NCBI RefSeq assembly: GCF_007748115.1
Contig: NZ_CP036289.1
Span: 868,001 to 932,000, forward strand
Direction: 5' to 3'
Source of the DNA: Bremerella volcania
Lineage (GTDB): Bacteria; Planctomycetota; Planctomycetia; Pirellulales; Pirellulaceae
Length of the DNA: 64,000 nt
Shown: positions 1 through 10,351 of the stretch, one piece after another
Layout: each line of letters starts with the position of its first letter
Numbering within the stretch: the first letter of the stretch is position 1
Notes under the pieces: generated by a model
Database searches by the model: none
The model's input: only the letters and a program-made list of their open reading frames with translations
What the model was told of the DNA's origin: nothing
Translations under genes and position numbers: made by a program

Positions 1-100
1 TGTAGATTTTTGCTTTGACCTTCTCGTCACCGGAAGTCAAAGGAGCATCAAGCCGAAACTTGATCCACATCGCTTTACAGCATTCACAAGAACTGCTCAT
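1..100 (-). CDS. Hypothetical protein, N-terminal fragment cut by window edge
   Basis: An open frame begins with ATG at 100-98 and runs off the left edge of the window, giving 33 visible residues that start MSSSCECCKAMWIKF. A GGAGAG ribosome-binding site sits about five bases upstream of the start, which supports a real gene. The cysteine cluster (CECC) near the start is the only visible motif, and no family could be assigned. It diverges from the RHS gene across a gap of about 620 bp, so it may belong to the neighbouring secretion or toxin locus, but that is inference. Confidence 0.5.
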   Translation of the reverse strand, partial: MSSSCECCKAMWIKFRLDAPLTSGDEKVKAKIY

Positions 101-718
101 ATCGCTCTCCGTCTTGGACGACAATGTTTTGTTTCGGGATCGAATGGATCCACGTGTAATGATTCGGATTGATTAGGAGACATGAAGCGTACGAGAGGCC
201 GTAACACGGACTTCCATACTGCCTCCTGCTCCCCAGAGGCGCGGCGCAAACTAATAAACAAGCAAAACCGCGTGAGGACATATTTCACCTGCGTGCTTTC
301 ACGAAGTCCTCGTCATGTGCTATGCATCCAAGAGCTGACAACTTGGAATCTTTTCCAAGACTTTTCTAGAACGGCGTCTTTTTGGCTTCTTGCCGAAGCG
401 ATAGTCACAGCACAAATCGCTGGAATGCCTCACCGGACAGAGCGCGGAAAAGCTCTTGTAGCAAGGAGCAAAGCTGATTCCCGGTCATTATCGTGATTCG
501 CCTGACCAGGCAGCGACGCTCGCCGGCGGTTCGTGAGGTGAATTCGAGAGGCGTTTTCATCGCAGCAAGAAGACGATGCGGATTGTCTAATGTGCAAATT
601 GGCCAGTGCTTATCGCCGTGGAAAATTCTTGCCGCTAGTTTCAAACATTCTGCGTTTGGCTGCATAAGACTTCAGGCAAAAGTAATATCAACACGACCTG
701 AAATCTGCGGAGTCGATA
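101..718. other. Intergenic region without a supported gene
   Basis: This stretch separates the divergent partial gene on the left from the RHS gene. Short open frames exist on both strands but none has a good ribosome-binding site together with a recognisable protein. It presumably holds the promoters for both flanking genes; no promoter could be assigned with confidence. Confidence 0.5.
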
Positions 719-3700
719 ATGTCCGACCAAGCACTTTTGAAATATGGGGATTGTTTCCGTACGATCGATATCCCCTTCTTGGGTCTACCAGGAATCGACC
801 AAGATGCTGCCGCCTGCTGTGGCGAGCAGCCCGTCGGCGAACCTCAACCTCGAATCTTTTCCCTTTCGGACTGTCCTGCTTGTCCTGGAGATCTTCCGGG
901 ACCTTTGAACGAAACTGGGAAAGTACTTTGCGAGTTGAAGGACCATTTGCAGCTAAGCGTACCAGGAACGCTCGATGGCCCTGCTTCCATCAATCTGGCC
1001 AATCAAAATGCAGTCGTCAAAGTTCGTACGCCCAGCATTGGTCCGTTTGGTCCACAGGTCGTGCTGACTTACAACTCACGTAGTTCGTGTCGCCCGAGTC
1101 CCTATGGGGCAAAGTGGTCCAACCTGCTTCAGCCGAAGATTGAGAAGCACGGTGCGGATGCCGCGATTGTGACCAAAGGGGATGGTTCTTGCTGGCGGTA
1201 TACCGACCTAGATTACGGTTCAGGCTACTATCTTGCCCCGGATGGGGCTGTGAACTCTCTCGAGAGGACTGGCAGCGGTTGGATAGAAACACAACCGGAT
1301 GGCCTGCAACTCATCTACGATGAGCACCTCAGTGGTGTAGGCCGGCTCCAAAGCATCGAACGCCATAACGAAGAGTGGTACTTGAATTATCAAGGCAAAT
1401 TACTGGAATCCGTGAGGGACCCGCTCGATCGCCTTACTACGTTTACTTACGACTCGAATGAAAGATTGGCAAGTATCGTTGATCATGCCAACCGGACGAC
1501 GGAATTCCAGGTAAGCGACTGTGGTTGTCTGGAAAGCGTTACGCTGCCGGAAGATTGCACGACCTCGTTTGTTTATGACACCAGGGGCCGGATGCTGGCC
1601 TACGTTGATCCGGCAGGCCAGCGCACGAGCTACAGTTATGACAAATGCGGCCGTGTGCGTTCCGTCGTAACGCCAAAAGGAGAAACGACGACGTTTACTC
1701 CGCTCGACAAAACGACTACCCGAGTCGTCGACGCACGAGGCCATCTAACTACGGTTACATTTGACTCCGAGCGATTCATCACTTCCATCCAGGATCCTCT
1801 TGGACATACGACCAGCTATACCTGGCACGGCAATCACCTCAGTAGTCTGACCGACGCCAATGGCCATACGACACAATTGCAATACACGACTCTCCCGTCT
1901 CGCGTTCAGGCCGTAAGCCGCCTTGAATACGCCAACGGCGATGCCTTTTCATTCGACTACGACGGCAATGGTCGGGTGGAGCAAGTCGTCAACCCACGCG
2001 GATACGCGACGACACTCGTGTGGTATGGCTACGATAGGACAGAAACCCTGGATGCGTCTAACCAGAGAGTAACATTCGTCTACAACGCCAGTGGGCAACT
2101 GGAATCACAGCAAGATGAAGAAGGCCACGTCACTTCGCTAACATATGATGACGAGGGGAATGCTGAAGCTCGAATCAATCCTCTCAACCAGAGAACGACT
2201 TACACCTACAATGTTCATGCACAGCGCGAGTCGATTCGAAATCCCGAAGAGGATTTGGCGACGACGACCTACGATGCCCTGAATCGCCCCACTGCCCAAA
2301 TCACTGCTCTAGGGCATTCAACGCAATTCCGCTACGGCGAAAACTGCCTCCGCGAGGCGATCGAGAACGCCGAAGGGCATGTCACAACGACGATCTACGA
2401 CGCGAATAACCGCATCGAAGCAACGATAGATGCCCTCGGCCATCGTACAAGCTACGTCTACGATGAAGTGGGAAACCGCACTAAAGTGGTGAACCCGTTG
2501 GGGCACGAAGTCATCAGCGTCTACGATCAAGCCAATCGCCGAACCCAGCAGATCAATCCATTGGGGCTCGTTACGACCTATGGCTTTGACCCGGGCAATC
2601 GGTTGCTCTCTGTTGAAAACCCTGAGGGAGATGCGGCGGCGACTGAATACGACGGGCGCGATCGGATTCTGGCCGAGGTGGATGAGCTAGGCAACCGGAC
2701 CTCCTACACTTATGACGGATCCAGCAATCGCACGAGCTTCACGGATTCGCGCAGCCGGATCACCACCTATCTGTACGATCCGCGAAATCGGCAGACTAAC
2801 GTCACCAATGGAGAAAACGAGACGACGGAGAGGATCTATTACCCCGACGGCATGCTGCAGCAGACGATTGACCCGGAGGGGCACATTACCAGCTATCTTT
2901 ACGATGCTGCCAATCGTCGCACCCATACCATCAACCCGCTTGGACACGTCACCACGTCTGTCTATTGGCCAGATGGTCAGTTGATGCAATCGATTGATCC
3001 AGAGTACCACATCACCAGCTACATCTACGACGAAGACAATCGTCAAAAGAACGTGATCAATCCCGAGGGAGAAATCACGACGACTACCTACTATGACGAC
3101 GATCAGGTCGAAACCACGGTGAATGCGGAAGGTCATGTCGTCAGCTTCTTGTACGATGCTGTCAACCGTCTCACGGCTACCACGAATCCGGAAAATGAAA
3201 CAACCTCTGTCGAGTACGACGCCGCTGGGCGAAGCGAAGTCGAGATCGATGCTGAAGGCTATCGCACGACTTTCGTCTATGACGAAGCGGATCGACGCAC
3301 TGCCGTCATCAATCCGGAAGGCGAGACCACTTCCAGCATTTATTACGACGACGATCAGCTACGCCAAACGATTGACGCCGAAGGGCACGTTACCAGCTAC
3401 CAGTACGATTCGGCCAACCGCCGCACGGCCGAAATCAACGGCGAAGGCGAGATCACAACCAGCGTTTACTACGCCGATGGCCAACTGCAGCAGACGATCG
3501 ATCCAGAAGGAAATGCGACCAGCTACGTCTATGATGCCGCCAATCGTCGCATTGCGATGACTAATCCGGAGAATGAAACCACGCTCACGCGATACTACCC
3601 AGACGGCCAAGTGCATGCCATCGTCGATCCTGAGGGGCACGCCACAACCTATCTGTATGACGCAGCAAATCGCCGAACTGAGGTCATCAACGCGGAAAAC

Positions 3701-6700
3701 GAAATCTCTACCAGCATCTATTACGACGATGGTCAGCTGTGGCAAGAGATGAACCCCGAGGGACACATTACGACCTACCAGTACGATAAAGCTCATCGTC
3801 AAAAGTCGGTAATGAATGCCGAAGGGTTCGTAACGACGACCGTCTATTGGCCCGATGGCCAGGTAAAGCAGTCCATCGATCCGGAATATCACATCACGAG
3901 CTATCTTTACGATAAGGCCAACCGCCAAACCCTGGTAACCAATCCAGAAGGCGAAACTTCAAGCAGCACCTATCTGCCAGACGGTCAGCGGTTGTCAAGC
4001 ATCAATGGCCAGGGGCATATCACGACCTACCAGTATGACAAGGCCAACCGGCAAACGGAAATGATCAATCCGGAAGGCGAGATCACTTCCAGCATCTACT
4101 ATCGCAATGGCTTGCTAAAGGAGACGATCAATCCCCGCGGCTACGTCACGACTTATCAGTACGATCATGCCAACCGACAAACGAATACGATCGATCCGGA
4201 AGGAGGCGTCACAACCACCATCTATTGGCTTGATGGTCAAATAAAGCAATCCATCGATCCCGTCGGACGCGTAACCAGTTATTCCTATGACGATGCCAAT
4301 CGACAAGCGAGCGTTACGAATGGGGCTGGCGAGACGAGCTACTCGTCCTACTATCCCGATGGGCAGCTTAAGAATTCTATCGATCCCGAAGACCACGTCA
4401 CGACCTACCTGTACGACAACGTGAATCGACAGAAGGTCATGATCGATCCGGAAGGGAATATCACTACTACCGTGTATTGGCCCGACGGCCAGACTAGACA
4501 ATCGATCAATCCGGAAGGCCACGTCACGACTTACCTGTACGACAAGGACAACCGCCAAACGGCCATGATCAACGCCGAAGGAGAGGTCACCAGTACCACT
4601 TACTACGACGACGGCCAACAAAAGAACTTAATCAACGCCGAAGATCACGTCACGACGCAGACTTATGATGCCGCGAATCGGCTTCGACATTCCATCGATG
4701 CCGAGGGAGGCATCACCACGTATCTCTATTATCCTGATGGGCAACTCCAAACTACCATCGATCCGGTTGGCGATGCCGTACACTACGACTACGACAAAGC
4801 GAATCGACGCACAGCAATGGTCGATGGCGCGGGAGGTATTTCCACAACCGTCTACTGGCCGGATGGCTTGGCCAAGAACTCCATCAACCCTCGCGGCTAT
4901 ATTGCGACGACGATCTACGACAAAGCCGGGCGGGCAATTACCCAGATTGATGCCGAGAATCGCGTCTCGATCATTGTCTTCTTGGCCAACGGGCAACTCG
5001 ATGCCAGCATCAATCCACGCGGGAAGATAACTTCTTATAGTTACGACTCGGCCGGCCGACAGAACGCCGTGATGGATCCGCTGGGGCATGTCACAACCAG
5101 CCTCTTCTACGATGATGGCCAGCTCAAAGCAACGATCAATCCGCTCGGACACCGTACGACCTACCAGTACGATAAAGCTAACCGTCAGACGTTGGCCGTC
5201 AATAAGTCTGGCGAAGCGACGCAGTCGGTTTACTATCCAGACGGACAACTCTGGGTCAGTATCGATCCGCTCATGCGATGTACGACGCACACCTACGACA
5301 AGGTGAATCGCGAAACTCTCGTTGTCGGAGACGCCGACGAGGCAACCGCGTTCGTCTATTGGCCTGACGGACAACTCAAAGAACGGATAGATGCCTCGGA
5401 TGGGATCACCACCTATCTATACGACCATGCGAATCGGCAAACCGCGCAAATGGACGCCTTGGGGCAAGTTACCACGTCGATCTATTATGCCGATGGTCGT
5501 GTCCATGCGACGATGGATCCTTTGGCTTACATCACTACGCAGCAGTACGACGGCGCAAAACGAAATACGCTCACGCTTGATGCTCGGGGAGACGATAAGC
5601 TTCGCGTTTACTACCCCGATGGAACGCTCGAAAAGGAAATCACGCCGGGGCCCAGGACGACCTCATACTTCTACAACAAAGCCGCCCAGCCGGAACGTGT
5701 CGTCGATCCGCTGGGACGTATAACGACGACCTCGTACACGCCCACTGGTTATACCCAAACCCAACTGGATGCCACCGGTGAAGTGACGAGTTACGATTAC
5801 GACGACGCTGACCGAGAAAGAGCCTCGATCAACGCCTTGGGGCGGATCACCACGAATGTCTACGATGCCGCCAATCGGCGGATCGCGGTGGAGTCCCCCG
5901 TCGATGGAATTACGACCATGGCCTACGATCCGCTCGATCGAATCACGGCCGTAACGGATCCTCTGGGAAACACTTCTCAAACAATCTACGACGTCGTTGG
6001 TCGAGTTCAGGCCGAAGTCAATCCACTCGGCTACGTCACCACCTACGGTTACGACGCCGCGGATCGGCGCAACCAGGTGCAGGACGCGGAAGGGAACATT
6101 ACGACCACCCTGTACGATCCGCTCGGACGACCAACGACCGAAATCGATGCCGAAGGGCGGATTACCACGAGCGTCTACGATATCGCCGGCAGACTGACTC
6201 AACTCATCAATCCCCGCGGCTACGTCACCACGTTCTCGAATGATCCGCTTGGTCGGCGCACCGGGGAAATCAATCCGCTGGGTGAAGCGATCGAGTTTGC
6301 TTACGACGCCGTGGGCAATCGAAGGCTGCGGATGAACGCTCGCAACCAGATCGTCACTGCCACCTACAACTCCAACCAGGAATTAGAAGGAGAACTTTAT
6401 CCCGACGGACGCGTGCATACCTACACCTACGACGACGCAGGCAATCGCACGGCCAGCATCGATGCCACCGGTATCTATACGACCGTCTACGAAGATCGGG
6501 ATTTGCCCAAACGCACCATCAATCCGGATGGCAAGATCATCAGCTATACCTACAACGCGATTCGTCAGCGACAAACGATGACGGATCCCGATGGGGGCAT
6601 CACCAGCTACAGCTATGACGGGGCCGACCGGCTGAAATCGATCGTGAATCCGCAAGGCAAAGTAACGACCTTCGGTTACGACGCTGCTGGACGCAAGACA

Positions 6701-9190
6701 CACATCGAACACGCCAATGGAGCGATCGTTACCCACACCTACAATGCCGCCAACTGGCTGACCAGAATCGAGCGTCGCAAGAGCGACAACACGCTCGAAG
6801 AATTGACGACCTATACCTACGACCATGTCGGTAATCGCAAGAACGCCGTCGAACTCAATGGGGCTATCGTCACCTGGTCTTACGATAAAACCTACCAGCT
6901 TACGCAGGAACAGCGAAGTGGTACGGATGTGTACGACGTCAGCTACCAATACGATGACGCCGGCAACCGCAAGCAGCAGGACGATTCCGGAACGGTCACG
7001 ACCTTCATCTACGACGCGGCCAACCGGCTCGAACGGGAAGAGGCTTCCTCCGGCATTACGACCTACGTCCACGATGCCGATGGCAACCGCACGCAGAAGG
7101 AAACCAGTGCCGAAGTCATCTACTACGAATGGGACGAAGATAACCGCCTGATCAGCGCCGAGCCAACCGCAGGCCTGGTCACCTTCACCTACAACGCCGA
7201 GGGGCGGCGAGTTGAAAAGCATGCTCCCACTGAAGCCAAAAAGTTCATCTACGACTTCAAACGGCTCCTTCAGGAAACGGACGATGTGGGGGACGTCGAG
7301 CACCAGTACACCTTCACCAACATGGAGTACGGCGACCTGGTCAGCGAGTACGACGGCCTGGAGACCGCCTACCATCAGCACGACGCGATCGGCAGCACCG
7401 ACGCGCTGTGGGACGACAACGAAACGGCCGTCGACCGCTACCAACACCGCGCCTTCGGCATCCGGCAGTCCCACACCGGCACCAGCGACACGCCGTTCAC
7501 GTTCGTCGGTCAAAAGAACTACTACCGCGACCAGGAACTCGACCTCTACCTCGCCGGAGCCCGCTACTACGACCCACTGGTCGGACGATGGCTAAACGAA
7601 GACCCCATTCGCTACGAAGCTGAGGATTCGAATCTTTATCGGTACGTGGGGAATAACCCGGTTAACGAGGTGGATCCTAGTGGGGAAGCGCCAACATCGT
7701 ACTACGCGCGTCACGTTGTTGAGGACGGGATTCTCTACATTGAACTCGTCGAGCGGACACTCATTCCCTATACAGGCCGTATCTCTCGGATACCTATCGG
7801 AATCGAAATCGGGGAGGACTCTTACGTTCTAAGTCGTCGATTTGGAAAGCCAGCTAATCGAAACGATGGCTACAAGCTCAATCGAGCAAACCTGCTCACC
7901 ATTACAAAAATGATTCCGACGGATTACCCGGATGCTTTTGATCTTACGAAACAACAGCAGCGAGATACTATCAAAAAGAGAATAGAACGCTATATCAGCC
8001 AACACAATGAAATCCGAGGTGTAAAGACCCCTGCCCAACAGTATCGAGACAACGTTAGTTCACTCCTAGCAGCTCACGCTCGAACCCGCGAAGACAAGGC
8101 AAGGGTAGTTGCTCTCAACAAGCTTCCATTTATTAACAGGATGCGATTGTATACGGCGACAGTTGGAGAAATCTATGACGGACGTATCGAGGTCATTAAT
8201 CAAGGGAACGTAGAGGCCTATTTCCAAGGAATCCCCGAAGCCGCGGAGGGGTATTTCGTTCATGGACCTAAGAATACGATCTTTGGCATCTACAGCCTGG
8301 GCGAGTATCTAGTCGTCCGGGGAGTTGTCGGGGCTTCGGAAGATTTAGGGGACGTTGTCGGGACGCTTTATGAGAGTGAGGAAAAACGCAAGGAAGTCTT
8401 GAAAGAAGTTCAAAGGCAAATAGATGCCGCCCTTGACGACCCCAAGACGGGAGGAGCCCTTGCCTTCGAAGTCACGGTGACGATCCTTGCCCCCGAACAG
8501 GCCATCGGCAAATCGAAGTATTTCAAAGTCACCGTTAATGCGATTGGCGAAAACGGCAAAGCGATCGCGAGTAACGCTGGGAGAACTTTCGAGAAGCTTG
8601 CCAAAAATGCATCCACGCGAACAGGAGCAGCTGGTATACGTCCCAAACGAAACGTTTCTGGGACTGTACGAGGACAAGTTTCTGGAGTATCAAAGGAAGG
8701 AGTAACTGGAACTGCGAGCAAGTCAGCGGAAAGTGTTGCCCCGAAGAAAACTGGACGTGGCAGCCAGAAGGAATTTGCGGAAGAGGCGGAGCAAATCGTT
8801 TCGGAATCTACTGGAGTTCCGAGAAATCCGCAGGGTGCAGGGCAGCAAACAATTCCGGGTACTGGACCGAGTGGCGTCAGGGTGCCAGATTTGAAAGTTC
8901 GTGGGCCTCAAGGATCGGTACGGCTCCGTGGCTCAGTTGTTGAAGTAAAAGCTTCCCGTGGAACGAAGTTTGGCGATTTGAGTCAACGATCACGGGATCA
9001 GATTCGAGATGCGGTTGACTACGCTCGCAGGCTACGAGAGAAAGCGAGCTTGGTCCAAGATCCCCAAACGAAAAGAATTTTGCGAAATGCTCGTGTTGAA
9101 GTATTCTCGGACTTGCCTGCTCCGACACGTGGTGAGTTCGCAGACTTGATCAATCAAGGATTACTCGAATGGAAACAGATTCCGAGATAG
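719..9190 (+). CDS. Giant RHS/YD-repeat polymorphic toxin with C-terminal PD-(D/E)XK nuclease-like tip
   Basis: This 2,823-residue protein starts at an ATG preceded by GGAG. The N-terminus has no signal peptide. An RHS entry domain follows (about residues 95-215), then YD repeats to about 2150 and the conserved RHS-core end (RYVGNNPVNEVDPSG, about 2308-2322). RHS shells of this kind enclose a variable C-terminal toxin that is released and delivered to target cells. The tip carries a PD-(D/E)XK-like pattern: Asp2724 in VPDLK and Glu2742/Lys2744 in VEVKA, followed by a helical stretch, so a DNase is likely. The next gene overlaps the 3' end and looks like its immunity protein. Residues about 2485-2671 are encoded by a 562-bp segment duplicated downstream with a different toxin. 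The lack of a signal peptide suggests export by a specialised (contractile or type VI-like) system, which is not visible here. The RHS assignment is secure; the nuclease assignment is moderately secure. Confidence 0.93.
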   Translation: MSDQALLKYGDCFRTIDIPFLGLPGIDQDAAACCGEQPVGEPQPRIFSLSDCPACPGDLPGPLNETGKVLCELKDHLQLSVPGTLDGPASINLANQNAVVKVRTPSIGPFGPQVVLTYNSRSSCRPSPYGAKWSNLLQPKIEKHGADAAIVTKGDGSCWRYTDLDYGSGYYLAPDGAVNSLERTGSGWIETQPDGLQLIYDEHLSGVGRLQSIERHNEEWYLNYQGKLLESVRDPLDRLTTFTYDSNERLASIVDHANRTTEFQVSDCGCLESVTLPEDCTTSFVYDTRGRMLAYVDPAGQRTSYSYDKCGRVRSVVTPKGETTTFTPLDKTTTRVVDARGHLTTVTFDSERFITSIQDPLGHTTSYTWHGNHLSSLTDANGHTTQLQYTTLPSRVQAVSRLEYANGDAFSFDYDGNGRVEQVVNPRGYATTLVWYGYDRTETLDASNQRVTFVYNASGQLESQQDEEGHVTSLTYDDEGNAEARINPLNQRTTYTYNVHAQRESIRNPEEDLATTTYDALNRPTAQITALGHSTQFRYGENCLREAIENAEGHVTTTIYDANNRIEATIDALGHRTSYVYDEVGNRTKVVNPLGHEVISVYDQANRRTQQINPLGLVTTYGFDPGNRLLSVENPEGDAAATEYDGRDRILAEVDELGNRTSYTYDGSSNRTSFTDSRSRITTYLYDPRNRQTNVTNGENETTERIYYPDGMLQQTIDPEGHITSYLYDAANRRTHTINPLGHVTTSVYWPDGQLMQSIDPEYHITSYIYDEDNRQKNVINPEGEITTTTYYDDDQVETTVNAEGHVVSFLYDAVNRLTATTNPENETTSVEYDAAGRSEVEIDAEGYRTTFVYDEADRRTAVINPEGETTSSIYYDDDQLRQTIDAEGHVTSYQYDSANRRTAEINGEGEITTSVYYADGQLQQTIDPEGNATSYVYDAANRRIAMTNPENETTLTRYYPDGQVHAIVDPEGHATTYLYDAANRRTEVINAENEISTSIYYDDGQLWQEMNPEGHITTYQYDKAHRQKSVMNAEGFVTTTVYWPDGQVKQSIDPEYHITSYLYDKANRQTLVTNPEGETSSSTYLPDGQRLSSINGQGHITTYQYDKANRQTEMINPEGEITSSIYYRNGLLKETINPRGYVTTYQYDHANRQTNTIDPEGGVTTTIYWLDGQIKQSIDPVGRVTSYSYDDANRQASVTNGAGETSYSSYYPDGQLKNSIDPEDHVTTYLYDNVNRQKVMIDPEGNITTTVYWPDGQTRQSINPEGHVTTYLYDKDNRQTAMINAEGEVTSTTYYDDGQQKNLINAEDHVTTQTYDAANRLRHSIDAEGGITTYLYYPDGQLQTTIDPVGDAVHYDYDKANRRTAMVDGAGGISTTVYWPDGLAKNSINPRGYIATTIYDKAGRAITQIDAENRVSIIVFLANGQLDASINPRGKITSYSYDSAGRQNAVMDPLGHVTTSLFYDDGQLKATINPLGHRTTYQYDKANRQTLAVNKSGEATQSVYYPDGQLWVSIDPLMRCTTHTYDKVNRETLVVGDADEATAFVYWPDGQLKERIDASDGITTYLYDHANRQTAQMDALGQVTTSIYYADGRVHATMDPLAYITTQQYDGAKRNTLTLDARGDDKLRVYYPDGTLEKEITPGPRTTSYFYNKAAQPERVVDPLGRITTTSYTPTGYTQTQLDATGEVTSYDYDDADRERASINALGRITTNVYDAANRRIAVESPVDGITTMAYDPLDRITAVTDPLGNTSQTIYDVVGRVQAEVNPLGYVTTYGYDAADRRNQVQDAEGNITTTLYDPLGRPTTEIDAEGRITTSVYDIAGRLTQLINPRGYVTTFSNDPLGRRTGEINPLGEAIEFAYDAVGNRRLRMNARNQIVTATYNSNQELEGELYPDGRVHTYTYDDAGNRTASIDATGIYTTVYEDRDLPKRTINPDGKIISYTYNAIRQRQTMTDPDGGITSYSYDGADRLKSIVNPQGKVTTFGYDAAGRKTHIEHANGAIVTHTYNAANWLTRIERRKSDNTLEELTTYTYDHVGNRKNAVELNGAIVTWSYDKTYQLTQEQRSGTDVYDVSYQYDDAGNRKQQDDSGTVTTFIYDAANRLEREEASSGITTYVHDADGNRTQKETSAEVIYYEWDEDNRLISAEPTAGLVTFTYNAEGRRVEKHAPTEAKKFIYDFKRLLQETDDVGDVEHQYTFTNMEYGDLVSEYDGLETAYHQHDAIGSTDALWDDNETAVDRYQHRAFGIRQSHTGTSDTPFTFVGQKNYYRDQELDLYLAGARYYDPLVGRWLNEDPIRYEAEDSNLYRYVGNNPVNEVDPSGEAPTSYYARHVVEDGILYIELVERTLIPYTGRISRIPIGIEIGEDSYVLSRRFGKPANRNDGYKLNRANLLTITKMIPTDYPDAFDLTKQQQRDTIKKRIERYISQHNEIRGVKTPAQQYRDNVSSLLAAHARTREDKARVVALNKLPFINRMRLYTATVGEIYDGRIEVINQGNVEAYFQGIPEAAEGYFVHGPKNTIFGIYSLGEYLVVRGVVGASEDLGDVVGTLYESEEKRKEVLKEVQRQIDAALDDPKTGGALAFEVTVTILAPEQAIGKSKYFKVTVNAIGENGKAIASNAGRTFEKLAKNASTRTGAAGIRPKRNVSGTVRGQVSGVSKEGVTGTASKSAESVAPKKTGRGSQKEFAEEAEQIVSESTGVPRNPQGAGQQTIPGTGPSGVRVPDLKVRGPQGSVRLRGSVVEVKASRGTKFGDLSQRSRDQIRDAVDYARRLREKASLVQDPQTKRILRNARVEVFSDLPAPTRGEFADLINQGLLEWKQIPR
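2768..5665 (+). repeat. 23 head-to-tail 126-bp (42-residue) repeats inside the RHS gene
   Basis: Each unit encodes two alternating YD repeats, of the form YLYD-ANRRT-INPEG followed by YYPDGQL-IDPEGH. Positions 2768, 2894, 3020, 3146, 4028 and 5666 all fall on the same tyrosine or equivalent codon. That corresponds to exactly 23 periods of 126 bp with no net indel. Outside this block the YD repeats follow the simpler spacing of about 21 residues without the YYPDGQL half-unit. Confidence 0.85.
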
Positions 9191-9987
9191 GAACAGTTAA
9201 AAAACCTGCATTCACCATGCATTTGTGGATCAACCTATATTTGGCACGACCGGTATATGATTCAGAGCAACTTGAATCATTACACAAGCTGATTGTTGTT
9301 ACACTTCCGACATGGTCATCCGGTCTCAAAGTTCTTAAAAGCGAATACAAACGAAATCACCAAGATGTTGGACAAAATGGAAGTCTAAGCGAAGCGGTCA
9401 ATCAGGAAGCACCGGCACGGCGTGGCATTGGGACTGCCGTCCTCAAGGGTTCCACCGATGGTATTTCGTTCTTTTTGAATACGTGCCGTACATCATTGCC
9501 GCCTGAATTGAACCGTGTTTCCGTCGAGATCGAACTGCCTGTCATCGAAGGCGACAATGTTTCAAAGTGGGCAGTGCATTTTGTTGAAGAGGCTGTTAAC
9601 CGTTTGCCAGTTCGTTATGCGAAGGCGTACACGAGTGAAGAATTCGATTCCAAAAACAAGATTGCCGACGAAAGTGGGGTGCGTGCAATTGGCGTGCATT
9701 TGGATGAATCGTTACCGGGAGTCTATTGGCTGAATTACTTTGGAGGCCCATACGTTAGATTGATCGGTCATGACCGATTGAATTCTATCCAAGCCCATGA
9801 TGTGCGTGAGATTTCGGGTGGCGTGTTAGTCGTTCTTGATGCAACTCCGAATGCATGGAAAAACGATGATTATAAGTCGGTTGAAGAGGCAGCTATCAAC
9901 CACATCGGTAGTCAGTATGTCTTTTCGCGAGCCGACCTTGATCGAGAGACTTTTGCTCCAGATTTTCGATCCGACGACGTTCAATGA
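9169..9987 (+). CDS. Probable immunity protein for the RHS nuclease tip
   Basis: This 272-residue protein starts inside the last 22 bases of the RHS gene, the tight coupling typical of toxin-immunity pairs; an internal ATG at 9217 is an alternative start. It is soluble, with no signal peptide or membrane segment. A segment near residues 182-198 (GVYWLNYFGGPYV) recalls the WLN/Y motif of Imm52/DUF3396-type immunity proteins, but that assignment is tentative. The position directly after the toxin tip is the main evidence: such genes normally encode the protein that binds and neutralises the adjacent toxin in the cytoplasm. The downstream neighbour is a repeat, not another gene of the same operon. 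Confidence 0.6.
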   Translation: METDSEIGTVKKPAFTMHLWINLYLARPVYDSEQLESLHKLIVVTLPTWSSGLKVLKSEYKRNHQDVGQNGSLSEAVNQEAPARRGIGTAVLKGSTDGISFFLNTCRTSLPPELNRVSVEIELPVIEGDNVSKWAVHFVEEAVNRLPVRYAKAYTSEEFDSKNKIADESGVRAIGVHLDESLPGVYWLNYFGGPYVRLIGHDRLNSIQAHDVREISGGVLVVLDATPNAWKNDDYKSVEEAAINHIGSQYVFSRADLDRETFAPDFRSDDVQ

Positions 9988-10055
9988 CAAATTTCGCATC
10001 GCTGCCTCAGGCGGCTTGTAAGGCAACCAGCCTGCCGCTTTCGCCGTTTGGTACG

Positions 10056-10351
10056 CCTTGAACACCTGCACGCCTGGCGGCGGCTGCTTGGGCCTGATGC
10101 TCAAGCTCTTGTTTACCGCTGATTCTCTCTGCAACAAGTTCGCTGTCGATCTCCCAGTGAGCCTGCCATGCCCAAGAACGTGGGCATGGCTTTGGCCTTT
10201 AAAAAGATGCCTGGCCACCCCAGCTGATCACCTTCCCTTTGTTCAGCTCTTCCGATTTCATCGCCCCAGCTCTTTTTCCTCATCGACCCCTCTCTTGCGA
10301 TGGCCAGCATAACGACCGCTTGGCACCGTTTTGGGTATCGCTTTGACGATA
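10056..10351. repeat. Hairpin-bearing repeat, copy 1
   Basis: This 296-bp segment matches 12609-12971 closely over its whole length. It lacks a 65-bp block present in the second copy (12836-12900) and two bases in the central hairpin. The hairpin is a 9-bp stem (ccatgccca / tgggcatgg). The repeat ends directly before the displaced RHS cassette, so the two copies bracket the exchanged toxin and immunity genes. Confidence 0.7.

Noticed and set aside
182-496. Open frame of 104 codons on the plus strand in the left intergenic region
   Set aside because: No recognisable protein and no good start signal; it probably arises by chance.
2687-5374. Several long open frames on the minus strand inside the RHS gene
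   Set aside because: They are produced by the 126-bp repeat on the opposite strand; their translations are repetitive shadows of the YD repeats.
2768-5665. Regular repeats that might suggest a CRISPR array
   Set aside because: The repeats are head-to-tail protein-coding units of 126 bp without unique spacers.
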